Positions 6,100 through 14,247 of a stretch of DNA of 26,264 nt are shown piece by piece. The position numbers and the translations under genes are program-made. Origin of the DNA: JACQXM01 sp964569425 (lineage in GTDB: Bacteria; Planctomycetota; Phycisphaerae; UBA1845); contig CAZMVD010000053.1 in NCBI GenBank assembly GCA_964569425.1, positions 1-26,264 of the forward strand, given 5' to 3'. How positions within the stretch are numbered: the first letter of the stretch is position 1; each line of letters opens with the position of its first letter. The notes beneath the pieces are model-generated. The model did not search any database. It worked only from the letters and a program-made list of their open reading frames with translations, and was not told the DNA's origin.

Positions 6100-9000
6100 A
6101 TGAACATCGCGCCGTCCAACTCTTCGTCGGCCCGTTTCCCCCCGGCAGCGTGGCGCGTATCTGTTCTGTCCAGGCTGTTTTCTGCACGAGGCGCGCCGCT
6201 GGCGCGATGGGCCGGCTGCGTGGGGCTTATCGCGGTCCTGGCGGCGGCGCCGGTGAGTGCCCAGCGCCGCCAGGGAGGGCCGCGGGAAGGTCAGCGTGGT
6301 CGGGGCAATCTGGTGGTGCGGCCGTCGGGCGCGTCCACGGCGAGCCCCGGCTTCGCCATGATTCACGTATCACCTCCTATTCAGAACCTGTTTCAGCGTG
6401 CGGAAGAGGGCGCGGCGCGGGCCGACTGGAAGTTCGCGATCGACTCGTTGCAGCGGATCATTGACGACCCGGAGGGGTCGCTGGTGCGGCGTGACGATGC
6501 GATCGGCGCGCAGGGCATCGTGTATGAATCGGCGCGGCGGCGGGCCATGCGGATGCTGGCGGGGCTGCCGCGGGAGGGGATCCAGGCGTATCGCCTGTTG
6601 TACGACGGGAAGGCGAAGGGGTTGTTCGATCGCGCGGAAGCCACGCGCGACAAGGCGGCCCTGGAGGCGATCGTGGAGAAGTACTTCCTGACGCGGTTCG
6701 GTGATGACGCGGCGGACCTGTTGGCCTCCTGGGCGCTGGACGAGGGGAAGCCTGCGGAGGCGGTTCGGCTGTTGGAGCAGGTGCGGTCGGTGCTGGTTGA
6801 CCGTGACGTTCCCGAGGGGCGTCTGGTGGCCAAGCTGGCGGCGGCCTACGCGATGCTGGGTCGGATCGATGAGGCCCAGGCGCTGGTCAGCGGCTGGCGT
6901 GAACAGAGCCCCGAAGCGCCGCCGTCGTGGTTGGGTCGTGTGGTTGAGGCCGGCGGGCGCGCCGGCGAATTGCGCGGCGAGGGGGCGATCCGGTCTTCGT
7001 GGCCGATGGCGGGTGGGAATAGCGCGCGAACGGGATTCATGGCCGAAGTGAAGCCGACGCTGAGTTCGACGGCGCCGTGGAGTTTTCTGCGGGGAGACTT
7101 GCAGACGGAGTTATGGTCGTCGAGCGGGGGAGGAGAATCGGAAGGCGCGTTCATACTGCCGGGGATGGAAATGGTCGGGGTGGGCGAGCGTGTGTTTGCA
7201 CGAACGCCGCGGGGCTGTCTGGCGGTCGATGCGAATGACCTGAGTCTGCTGTGGGAGGTGTCGACGGAGATAGAGGGGCTGTCCAAAGGGATCAGGCTGC
7301 CGCGGATTCAGCGGTTTGTGTGGGGTTCGCGTTCGGACGAGAACATGACCCCTGCGGCGAACGACGAACTCGCCGGCGCGGTTGCGGTGGCGGGAGAAGT
7401 ATTGTTGACGGTGGAGCGGTCGGGCGCCAGCGATACGACCGGCGAGTATGAGACTTTGCGGCTGCTGGGGCGGTGGGGCTTTAACGTAAGTGGGGTGGGG
7501 ACGGAACGGGGCAACCGGCTGGTGGCGCGCAATGTGCGCAATGGGGAAGTGCGGTGGAGTCAGGGACGCAGCCGGACGACGGACGATCCGCTGGGCAGCG
7601 TGTGGTTTCGTTCGGTTCCGCTGCCGGTCGGCGATGAGCTCTGGGTGCCCTATCTGAATCAGAACGATTTGTATGTGGCGGTGCTGGGCGCGGCGGAAGG
7701 GGACTTGCGGCAGAACATACTGCTATTGACTGCGGATGCGCCGAACGCGGGTCTGGAGCGCACCCTGTCCCCCGCCTATGCGGAGGGGACGGTTTTTGTG
7801 CCCTCGGGGCACGGCGTGCTTTCGGCGATCGATGCGGGCGACTATACGCCGCGCTGGGCCAGTGTCTATGCCACAGGGGCTGCGGCGGATTTGTCGGGAC
7901 ATTCGGCGCCGGCGTCGCCGTGGCTTTCCTCGCCGCCGATTGTGACTAGAGGGCTGGTGCTGTTGGCGCCGTCGGATCACGATGAGTTGCTGGCCTTTGA
8001 CACGGGGACCGGGGCGATTCGATGGCGAGCGCCGGCGGCGGGATCGACGTATCTGATCGGGGCCGATCAGGAGAGTTTGTGGCTGGGCGGTCAAGGGATC
8101 ACTTGTCGCTCGATTCATGATGGCAAACTGATGTGGCAGGCGCGGCCCGAATCGGCGCCGACGGGGCGGGCGGTGTTGTGCGGGACGAGCGTGTACATGC
8201 CCACGGGGGCGGGGTTGGCGGGTTACGCACAATCGGATGGAACGGCGGTGGACATTGAGGCGTCATCGGTGCCCTTTCCTTCGCTGGGGCGATTGCTGTG
8301 TCATCAGGACGCGCTGTACAGCCTTGATGCCGCGGGGATCCGCAAGTTTCCGGATATGGAGAGGCTGTACCCGGAGTCGGTGGCGCGGCACGAAGAAGAG
8401 GGTTTTCACCCGCGGCACGCACTGCTGTTGGCCCGATTGGAGCTGTTGCGCGGCGATGCGCCGCGGGCGCTGGAACTGGCGGCAGCGGCAAACGAGATTG
8501 CCGATCCGGATGACGCGGCGATTCGCGGACAGGCGGCGGCCATTCAGGTGGACGCGCTGCTGACCCTGGCGGAGCGACCACAACTGGATTTCTCTGCGAC
8601 GGTGGAGTTGCTTCGGGAATCGGCCCGTGTGGCCGTGACAGCGCAAGATCGCCTGCGGAGCGGTCTGGCGGTGGCGGACTATCTGCGCGAAGGTCGGCAC
8701 GCCGTGGAAGCGGCGAAGGCCTTGTGCACGTTGGGCGTGCAGCCGGAAGCGGATGTGGCGCTGGCGATCGATGACGCGGTCGAAGGGGCGTCGCGGCTGG
8801 TGGTGCGTCGGCGACTTGATGAGTGGTTGTCTGAACTCGACGGATCGGCGCGGCGCGGCGTGGATTCGTTTCTGGCGGACGAGGTTTCTGCGGCGTTGGC
8901 ACTGGTTGACGATCCGGCGACGGCGAAGGTCGGTGCGCGGCGTCTGGTGGCGGTGGCGGAGCTGGGCGTTTCGCCGTCAGCGCATCAAGCATTGGCAGGG

Positions 9001-10710
9001 CTGGCGCGGTATGAGGGGGCACTGGGTCGTTATGAGGCGGCGGAACAGCATTTGCGGCGGCGGTTGCGATTGCCGGGCGGCGAATCGGCTGCGCTGGAGG
9101 CGCAAATGGAACTTTGCCGGCTCTACGCGGGATTGGGAGAAACCGCGCGGGGGTTGTTGAACGACGAGATCGCGGCGATGTTGCGCGCGGGAAGCGACCG
9201 GCCGGTACCGGTGGTTTACGCTGCGACAGGCGCGGGGAAAGGCTCGGAAGTCACGTCGTCGGTGGGAGCGTGGGCGGCGCAGTTGGTTGCCGATTTGGGG
9301 GAGGACCAGTCGGTCATTGACGAAACGGCGGCGGCGCCGACCAAGACGGTCTTGCAGGGGACGGTGGCCTGGTCGTTGCAACCACCACCGCGAGACTCCA
9401 CGGTGGGTTTTTTTGGTTCGAGAACGACGAATGTCACGCCGGAGCTGCTCAGGGCCGATGACGTGGTTTCGGGATTGCGTGATCGGGTTCTGTTTTTTGA
9501 CGTAGAGGACCGGGCGGTGTTTGCGGTCGGTGCGCGGGACCGTTATCCGCTCTGGCATGCGCACCTGCAACTGCCGGAGTCGTTTGTGAGCGATTTACAG
9601 GAGCAGGTTGGCGGCGGCGTTTCGACGGGGGTCGAAGTTGCGGTTGACGGGCAGACGGCAGTCTTCAGCACGGAAGAGGGCCTGTTTGCGGTCGGGATGG
9701 TGACGGGCAAGCGGCTGTGGGTGCGGCCGTTTGACGGTTCGTGGCTTCCGCAGGGAGGGCAGGCTGCGGCGTGGCCCGTTGCGGCGCGGCATGGGCTGGT
9801 GGCGGGCGTGCTGCGTCCCGGGCGGCTTGCGCTGATGCGTGCGGGTGACGGGAGCACCTTGTGGGAGCGGCACCTTCGAGGGGAGGCGCTGAGTTCGGTT
9901 CGCCTGGAGGGCGATCTGGTGATTACCCTGGACGAGCGTGCTCAGGGAGTGAATGTGCTCGACGTGCTGGACGGCCGCCAGTTGGTGCGCTGGAACTTCC
10001 GACAGCCGGACGCGCAAGGAAGCTCGGTGGCGGTGCTGGTTGCGGACGGGCTGCTGGTGGGTCCGACACGCGAGGGTCCGAACGACGGCGTGGAGGCCGT
10101 GGATTTGTCGACGGGCGCCCTGGTATGGCGGATATTGCTGGATCGTCCGCTGGCGGCGCTTTTCGAACCGGCAGCGGGGTACGTGGGGATTGGACTTTTC
10201 GGCGGCGAGATGCGCATGGTGAATCTGCGCACGGGCGAAGAGATATGGCAGCGGCGGGTCGCGCGGGCGCATTCCATCGTCGGCGCCGTGTTAAGGGATG
10301 GGTTGATGGTGACGCTGCATTATGCCGTCCGTCACACGCAGCAGACTCCGGAATTGACGGCGATTGACGTGGCCACGGGTGAGGTTCTGTGGACACGGGA
10401 GGATTTGCGATTGCTGGATGATTTGCCACAGGGCGAAGCCGGCGCGGCGGGGGAGGAGTGGATCAGTGCGGTCGTTGAGTATAGCGACGATGGCGGCGGG
10501 CGGAGCCGCCGCCTGGGCGTCGCGCTGGTGAATCTGCGTAGCGGGGCGAACGTGGGACCGGTGGTGGATGTGCCGAGTATTGATGCGCGCCTGCGGCTGG
10601 ATGGGGACATTATGAGGGTTGCAGAAGCGGTGGTGTTGCGGCTGCCGGCGGCGACGCATTCCTTTCCCCTGTTGACCGTTGCCAATGCGGAGGGATTGCC
10701 GAGTCCATGA
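6100..10710 (+). CDS. Exported protein with two PQQ-like beta-propellers and helical repeats
   Basis: Very large secreted protein (1536 aa). A Sec signal peptide has its hydrophobic core at about 40-50 and likely cleavage after APVSA (residue 54). A helical TPR-like region spans about 90-290. A first PQQ-like propeller (about 300-750) opens with SSWPMAGGNSARTG and has blades such as LLAFDTGTGAIRWRA. A second helical region spans about 765-1070. A second propeller (about 1090-1530) has clear blade motifs: LFAVGMVTGKRLWVRP, LALMRAGDGSTLWERH, VEAVDLSTGALVWRI, MRMVNLRTGEEIWQRR and LTAIDVATGEVLWTRE. No PQQ-dehydrogenase catalytic signature or heme motif was seen, so a structural or binding role is more likely than an enzymatic one. 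The start ATG 6100 is the last one before the signal peptide; GTG 6097 is an alternative. The stop overlaps the next ATG (ATGA). Confidence 0.85.
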   Translation: MNIAPSNSSSARFPPAAWRVSVLSRLFSARGAPLARWAGCVGLIAVLAAAPVSAQRRQGGPREGQRGRGNLVVRPSGASTASPGFAMIHVSPPIQNLFQRAEEGAARADWKFAIDSLQRIIDDPEGSLVRRDDAIGAQGIVYESARRRAMRMLAGLPREGIQAYRLLYDGKAKGLFDRAEATRDKAALEAIVEKYFLTRFGDDAADLLASWALDEGKPAEAVRLLEQVRSVLVDRDVPEGRLVAKLAAAYAMLGRIDEAQALVSGWREQSPEAPPSWLGRVVEAGGRAGELRGEGAIRSSWPMAGGNSARTGFMAEVKPTLSSTAPWSFLRGDLQTELWSSSGGGESEGAFILPGMEMVGVGERVFARTPRGCLAVDANDLSLLWEVSTEIEGLSKGIRLPRIQRFVWGSRSDENMTPAANDELAGAVAVAGEVLLTVERSGASDTTGEYETLRLLGRWGFNVSGVGTERGNRLVARNVRNGEVRWSQGRSRTTDDPLGSVWFRSVPLPVGDELWVPYLNQNDLYVAVLGAAEGDLRQNILLLTADAPNAGLERTLSPAYAEGTVFVPSGHGVLSAIDAGDYTPRWASVYATGAAADLSGHSAPASPWLSSPPIVTRGLVLLAPSDHDELLAFDTGTGAIRWRAPAAGSTYLIGADQESLWLGGQGITCRSIHDGKLMWQARPESAPTGRAVLCGTSVYMPTGAGLAGYAQSDGTAVDIEASSVPFPSLGRLLCHQDALYSLDAAGIRKFPDMERLYPESVARHEEEGFHPRHALLLARLELLRGDAPRALELAAAANEIADPDDAAIRGQAAAIQVDALLTLAERPQLDFSATVELLRESARVAVTAQDRLRSGLAVADYLREGRHAVEAAKALCTLGVQPEADVALAIDDAVEGASRLVVRRRLDEWLSELDGSARRGVDSFLADEVSAALALVDDPATAKVGARRLVAVAELGVSPSAHQALAGLARYEGALGRYEAAEQHLRRRLRLPGGESAALEAQMELCRLYAGLGETARGLLNDEIAAMLRAGSDRPVPVVYAATGAGKGSEVTSSVGAWAAQLVADLGEDQSVIDETAAAPTKTVLQGTVAWSLQPPPRDSTVGFFGSRTTNVTPELLRADDVVSGLRDRVLFFDVEDRAVFAVGARDRYPLWHAHLQLPESFVSDLQEQVGGGVSTGVEVAVDGQTAVFSTEEGLFAVGMVTGKRLWVRPFDGSWLPQGGQAAAWPVAARHGLVAGVLRPGRLALMRAGDGSTLWERHLRGEALSSVRLEGDLVITLDERAQGVNVLDVLDGRQLVRWNFRQPDAQGSSVAVLVADGLLVGPTREGPNDGVEAVDLSTGALVWRILLDRPLAALFEPAAGYVGIGLFGGEMRMVNLRTGEEIWQRRVARAHSIVGAVLRDGLMVTLHYAVRHTQQTPELTAIDVATGEVLWTREDLRLLDDLPQGEAGAAGEEWISAVVEYSDDGGGRSRRLGVALVNLRSGANVGPVVDVPSIDARLRLDGDIMRVAEAVVLRLPAATHSFPLLTVANAEGLPSP

Positions 10711-11870
10711 TTGTGCGGCGAGGTCTGAATTCAGTTTCGTGCGTGCGGAAGGTAACGGTCAACCTGCGTGGGGGGCGGGGAATCTGCATGGTGATTGCCG
10801 TGGGGGCGATGGCCTGCGGGGTGATGCCCGGGTTACAACCCGGCCCGCTGAGGGCGCAGGAATCGGAGAGCGTCGCGGCGTCGACCCGCGGCGGCGCGAC
10901 GGCGGTGCGGTTGCCGCCGGGGATTACGCCGGAAGCCAGAGAGGCGATTGATCGAGGGCTGGCGTATCTGGCGCGGACACAGGACCGCCAGGGTGCGTGG
11001 TCGAACCGCGGCGGGTATGGCGCGTACCCCGTGGCCATGACCGCGCTGGCGGGCCTGGCACTGCTGATGGACGGCAACACGACGACGCAGGGGCGGTATG
11101 CCCCGCAGGTGGATCGGGCGGCGAATTATCTACTGCGTTCCCTGACGCCGACGGGATTGATTGCGCGGGGGGAGGCGGACTCGCGGCCGATGTATGGTCA
11201 CGGTTTTTCGATGCTGTTTCTGGCCGAGCTGCACGGCATGACGGATGACGTGGCGCGGGCGAAGGAGATTCAGCGTGTGCTGGGCGAGGCGGTGCAACTT
11301 ACCGCGCGGGCGCAGAGCCGCCTGGGCGGTTGGATTTACACGCCGGATGCGCGTACGGACGAAGGTTCGGTGACGATCACGCAGATGCAGGCGTTGCGTG
11401 CGGCGCGCAACGCCGGTGTGGCGGTGCCCAAGGCGATGATCGACAAGGCGATGGAATACCTGGCGATATCGCAGAACAGCGATGGAGGCATTCGTTACAC
11501 GGCGGCGACGGGCGGGGCGTCGCGTGCGCCGTTGGCGGCGGCGGCGGTGTGCTGCTGGTACAACGCGGGAGAGTATGAGAATCCGCGTGCGAAGCGGGCG
11601 TTGGAATATTGCAAGCAAACGCTCAAAGGGGACGCTCCGCACGGGGGGCATGATTACTATGCGCATTTGTATTATGCGCAGGCGTTGTGGATCGGGAACG
11701 ACGCGATCTGGGATGACTATTTCCGGAAGCGGCGCGACTTTCTGCTGCGGCAGCAGAATGAGACGGAAGGGTTCTGGTGGGGGGACGGCGTGGGGGATAT
11801 TTATGGCACGGCGATCGCGCTGATTATTCTGCAACTGCCTCTTAATCAGTTGCCGATCATGCAGCGATGA
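10707..11870 (+). CDS. Exported prenyltransferase/squalene-cyclase-like repeat protein
   Basis: Exported alpha/alpha-toroid protein of 387 aa. An N-terminal hydrophobic segment (about 26-40) ends in a plausible cleavage site at AQ (50/51). QW-like repeats recur: QDRQGAW (about 92), QSRLGGW (about 203), QNSDGGI (about 256) and QQNETEGFW (about 349), with helices between them. The DxDD acid motif needed by squalene-hopene cyclase is absent and the length is about half of a cyclase, so catalysis of triterpene cyclisation is unlikely. Planctomycetes carry many such proteins of unknown function. It is translationally coupled to the propeller gene by a 4-nt ATGA overlap, implying equimolar production and possibly a shared complex. 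Confidence 0.85.
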   Translation: MIVRRGLNSVSCVRKVTVNLRGGRGICMVIAVGAMACGVMPGLQPGPLRAQESESVAASTRGGATAVRLPPGITPEAREAIDRGLAYLARTQDRQGAWSNRGGYGAYPVAMTALAGLALLMDGNTTTQGRYAPQVDRAANYLLRSLTPTGLIARGEADSRPMYGHGFSMLFLAELHGMTDDVARAKEIQRVLGEAVQLTARAQSRLGGWIYTPDARTDEGSVTITQMQALRAARNAGVAVPKAMIDKAMEYLAISQNSDGGIRYTAATGGASRAPLAAAAVCCWYNAGEYENPRAKRALEYCKQTLKGDAPHGGHDYYAHLYYAQALWIGNDAIWDDYFRKRRDFLLRQQNETEGFWWGDGVGDIYGTAIALIILQLPLNQLPIMQR

Positions 11871-11904
11871 GGGGGATTTCAGAATGGCGAATGCCGGAAG
11901 TCAC

Positions 11905-11922
11905 GGGACCGGTGCCGGTCCC
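11905..11922 (+). promoter_or_regulatory. Perfect inverted repeat downstream of the cyclase-like gene
   Basis: GGGACCGG (11905-11912) and CCGGTCCC (11915-11922) are exact reverse complements separated by TG. As RNA this forms a 7-bp stem with a GTGC tetraloop. No T-run follows (CGAAACTTGCG). It may terminate or attenuate transcription between the first gene pair and moxR, stabilise the upstream mRNA 3' end, or be a dyad operator. Confidence 0.4.
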
Positions 11923-11980
11923 CGAAACTTGCGCGTTCTGCGAAGGAAATGAAGGATTGTCGTACGAAGGGGATTGAAGA

Positions 11981-12051
11981 CCTGCCCCAAGGTGGGATGG
12001 ATGTCTTGTTGATTTGATGGAAGGCCCTCCCCCGTTGGATTGGGGGCAGGC
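11981..12051 (+). promoter_or_regulatory. moxR leader with two mutually exclusive hairpins
   Basis: The segment TTGGGGGCAGG (12040-12050) can pair with CCTGCCCCAA (11981-11990; 10 pairs, one bulged G), or locally with CCTCCCCC (12026-12033; 8 pairs, one bulged C). The two structures compete for the same G-run and lie 10 nt before the Shine-Dalgarno region of moxR. Such competition is typical of attenuators and leader switches, but no ligand or factor is indicated by the sequence. Confidence 0.3.
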
Positions 12052-12071
12052 TCAAAGTTGGGAAAAGGACT

Positions 12072-13157
12072 ATGCACGAGGGCGACGTTATTCACAAGCC
12101 GGTGAGTGCGGGGGCGGTAGCGCCCGACGATCTTGCCACGGTCGAGCACCTGCGCGCGGCTCATGGCCGGTTGCGCGAGGAACTTGGGAAGATCATCGTG
12201 GGGCAGGAGGAGGTGCTCGATCAACTCCTGATTTCGCTGTTCGCCAACGGGCACTGCATCCTGGAGGGCGTGCCGGGTCTGGCGAAGACGCTGATGATTT
12301 CGACGCTGGCGCGGTGCCTGGATCTGTCGTTTCACCGCATCCAGTTCACGCTGGACCTGATGCTGTCGGACATCACGGGCACGGAGGTGATTCAAGAGGA
12401 CCGGGCGAGCGGGACGCGTTCGTTCAGGTTCTTGCCGGGGCCGATTTTCGCGAACGTGATTCTGGCGGATGAGATCAACCGGACGCCGCCGAAGACGCAG
12501 GCAGCGCTGCTGGAGGCGATGCAGGAGCGGCACGTGACGGTGGGGGGGGCGCGGCACGATCTGACGCCGCCGTTTTTCGTGCTGGCGACGCAGAATCCGA
12601 TCGAGCAGGAAGGGACCTATCCGCTTCCGGAGGCGCAGCAGGATCGGTTCATGTTCAAGGTACGCATTGCCTATCCCAGCTACGACGAAGAGTACGCGGT
12701 GGCGGAGCGGACTACGGGCGATGAGTCGGCCTCGCTGTCGCCGGTGGTCTCGGCGGCGGACGTGGTGCGGTTCCAGCAGTTGGTGCGGCGGGTGCCGGCG
12801 GCGCCGGACGTGATTCATTTCGCGCTGGCGGTGGTGCGGGCGACGCGCCCCGGCGAGGCGGGCGCTCCCGAATTCGTTCGCAAGATGTTGAGCTGGGGGG
12901 CGGGGCCGCGGGCGGTGCAGGCGCTGCTGCTGGGGGGCAAGGCTCGGGCGGTGCTCAAAGGCCGGCACCACGTGGCGGTGGACGACGTGCGGGCGCTGGC
13001 AGCGCCGGTGTTGCGACACCGCATCGTCACCAACTTTTCCGCGGAGGCGGAGGGGTATACCAGCGACCGGATTGTGGACGAACTGCTCGCGGCGATTGAT
13101 CCGCATCAAACCAAGCTGGACGGTGATGAGCGCCTACGCCACGTACTTTCGGCCTGA
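12072..13157 (+). CDS. MoxR-family AAA+ ATPase
   Basis: Cytoplasmic AAA+ chaperone-like ATPase (361 aa) of the MoxR family, which usually works with VWA proteins in protein maturation or envelope stress. Walker A is GVPGLAKT (66-73) and Walker B is ILADEIN (130-136). The family-typical GPIFANVILADEINRTPPKTQ, the sensor 1 region FFVLATQNPIEQEGTYPLPEAQ and the conserved ALLEAMQE are all present. A C-terminal lid domain follows, ending near RIVTNFSAEAEGYTSDRI. The ATG is preceded by GGAAAAGGA. It overlaps the DUF58 gene by 32 nt, the classic MoxR-DUF58 pairing. MoxR paralogues are numerous in planctomycetes, so the specific client is inferred from the neighbours only. Confidence 0.95.
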   Translation: MHEGDVIHKPVSAGAVAPDDLATVEHLRAAHGRLREELGKIIVGQEEVLDQLLISLFANGHCILEGVPGLAKTLMISTLARCLDLSFHRIQFTLDLMLSDITGTEVIQEDRASGTRSFRFLPGPIFANVILADEINRTPPKTQAALLEAMQERHVTVGGARHDLTPPFFVLATQNPIEQEGTYPLPEAQQDRFMFKVRIAYPSYDEEYAVAERTTGDESASLSPVVSAADVVRFQQLVRRVPAAPDVIHFALAVVRATRPGEAGAPEFVRKMLSWGAGPRAVQALLLGGKARAVLKGRHHVAVDDVRALAAPVLRHRIVTNFSAEAEGYTSDRIVDELLAAIDPHQTKLDGDERLRHVLSA

Positions 13158-14046
13158 GGTCCTTGGGCGGATCGGTCGGCTGGAGCTGCGCGCCCGCCGA
13201 GTGGTCGAGGGCTTCCTGAGCGGCATGCACAAGAGCCCCTACAAGGGGTTCAGCGTGGAGTTTGCCAACCACCGCGCGTACGTACCGGGGGACGACATCC
13301 GGCACATCGACTGGCGGGTGTACGCCAAGGCGGATCGGTTCTTCATCAAGGAGTACGAGGAAGAAACGAACATGCGCGTGCACCTGGTGCTGGACTGCTC
13401 AGGGTCGATGGCGTACCCGGAGCATGCCGGCACGGGGCGGATGACGAAGTGGAATTATGCAGCGACGGTGGCGGCCTCATTGGCGCACCTGTTGGTTCAT
13501 CAGCAGGACGGTGTGGGGCTGACGCTGTTTGACCGCGACGTGCGGCGGCAGCTTCCGGTGTCCTCGAATCCGGCGGCGCTGCATGCGCTGGTGTCGGCGA
13601 TCGAGGCGAGCCCGCCGCGCGATGGCACCGACGTGCGGACCGTGTTTTCCAAGCTGGCGGGCAAACTTCCGCGGCGGGGCATGGTGGTGGTGCTTTCCGA
13701 TCTGCTGATGGACGCCGACGAGTTTATTCGCGGCTTGCAGCGATTCCGCTACGGCGGGCACGACGTGCTGGTCATGCAGGTGCTGGATCATGATGAGCTG
13801 GAGTTTCCGTTTGCCGATCGCACGCTGTTTGAGGGGATGGAGGAAGCCAATCTGGAAGTGCTGACCGACCCTCAGTCGCTGCGGCGGAGCTATCTGGATG
13901 CACTGCAGGCCTATCTTTCCAAAGTGCGCGGGGCATGCCTGGACCAGCGGATCGACTATGTGCTGTTGAGCACCGCCGAACGGCTCGACGTGGCGTTGAC
14001 CGGATTTCTGGCGTCGCGCATGCGGCGGCGCAAGGCCAAGGCGTGA
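13126..14046 (+). CDS. DUF58 domain protein
   Basis: DUF58 protein (306 aa), a VWA-like partner of MoxR ATPases. The DUF58 hallmark YVPGDDIRHIDWRVYAK (about 52-68) is followed by a MIDAS-like DCSGS (Asp90, Ser92, Ser94), so metal binding is likely retained. No membrane segment is evident at the N-terminus, unlike many DUF58 proteins, which suggests a cytoplasmic or peripheral location. The ATG at 13126 lies inside the moxR 3' end and gives the expected N-terminus; upstream in-frame codons add non-homologous residues. The 32-nt overlap indicates coupled translation with moxR. A 201-nt gap follows before the BatA-like gene, containing only a doubtful 59-codon ORF. Confidence 0.93.
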   Translation: MSAYATYFRPEVLGRIGRLELRARRVVEGFLSGMHKSPYKGFSVEFANHRAYVPGDDIRHIDWRVYAKADRFFIKEYEEETNMRVHLVLDCSGSMAYPEHAGTGRMTKWNYAATVAASLAHLLVHQQDGVGLTLFDRDVRRQLPVSSNPAALHALVSAIEASPPRDGTDVRTVFSKLAGKLPRRGMVVVLSDLLMDADEFIRGLQRFRYGGHDVLVMQVLDHDELEFPFADRTLFEGMEEANLEVLTDPQSLRRSYLDALQAYLSKVRGACLDQRIDYVLLSTAERLDVALTGFLASRMRRRKAKA

Positions 14047-14247
14047 GGCGGCGGAAGGACGTATCGCGACGATGATGAGGACGGCCGTACGGTTGATTCC
14101 GATGTGTTGCCGGGGGCCGCACGGCCCATCTGCAATGGGGGACGAGCGCGGCGGAGGTCGGCGGCACGGCTGTTGTCCTTTGCCGATTCAGATGCGCCGA
14201 GACTTTGACCGCGCGGTGCGGCCCCGGTCACCCGGTCTGATTATGTC

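Noticed and set aside
5873..6100. 75-codon ORF between ffh and the propeller gene, its TGA overlapping ATG 6100
   Set aside because: GTG start without a ribosome binding site, composition not protein-like, and it spans the putative ffh terminator hairpin.
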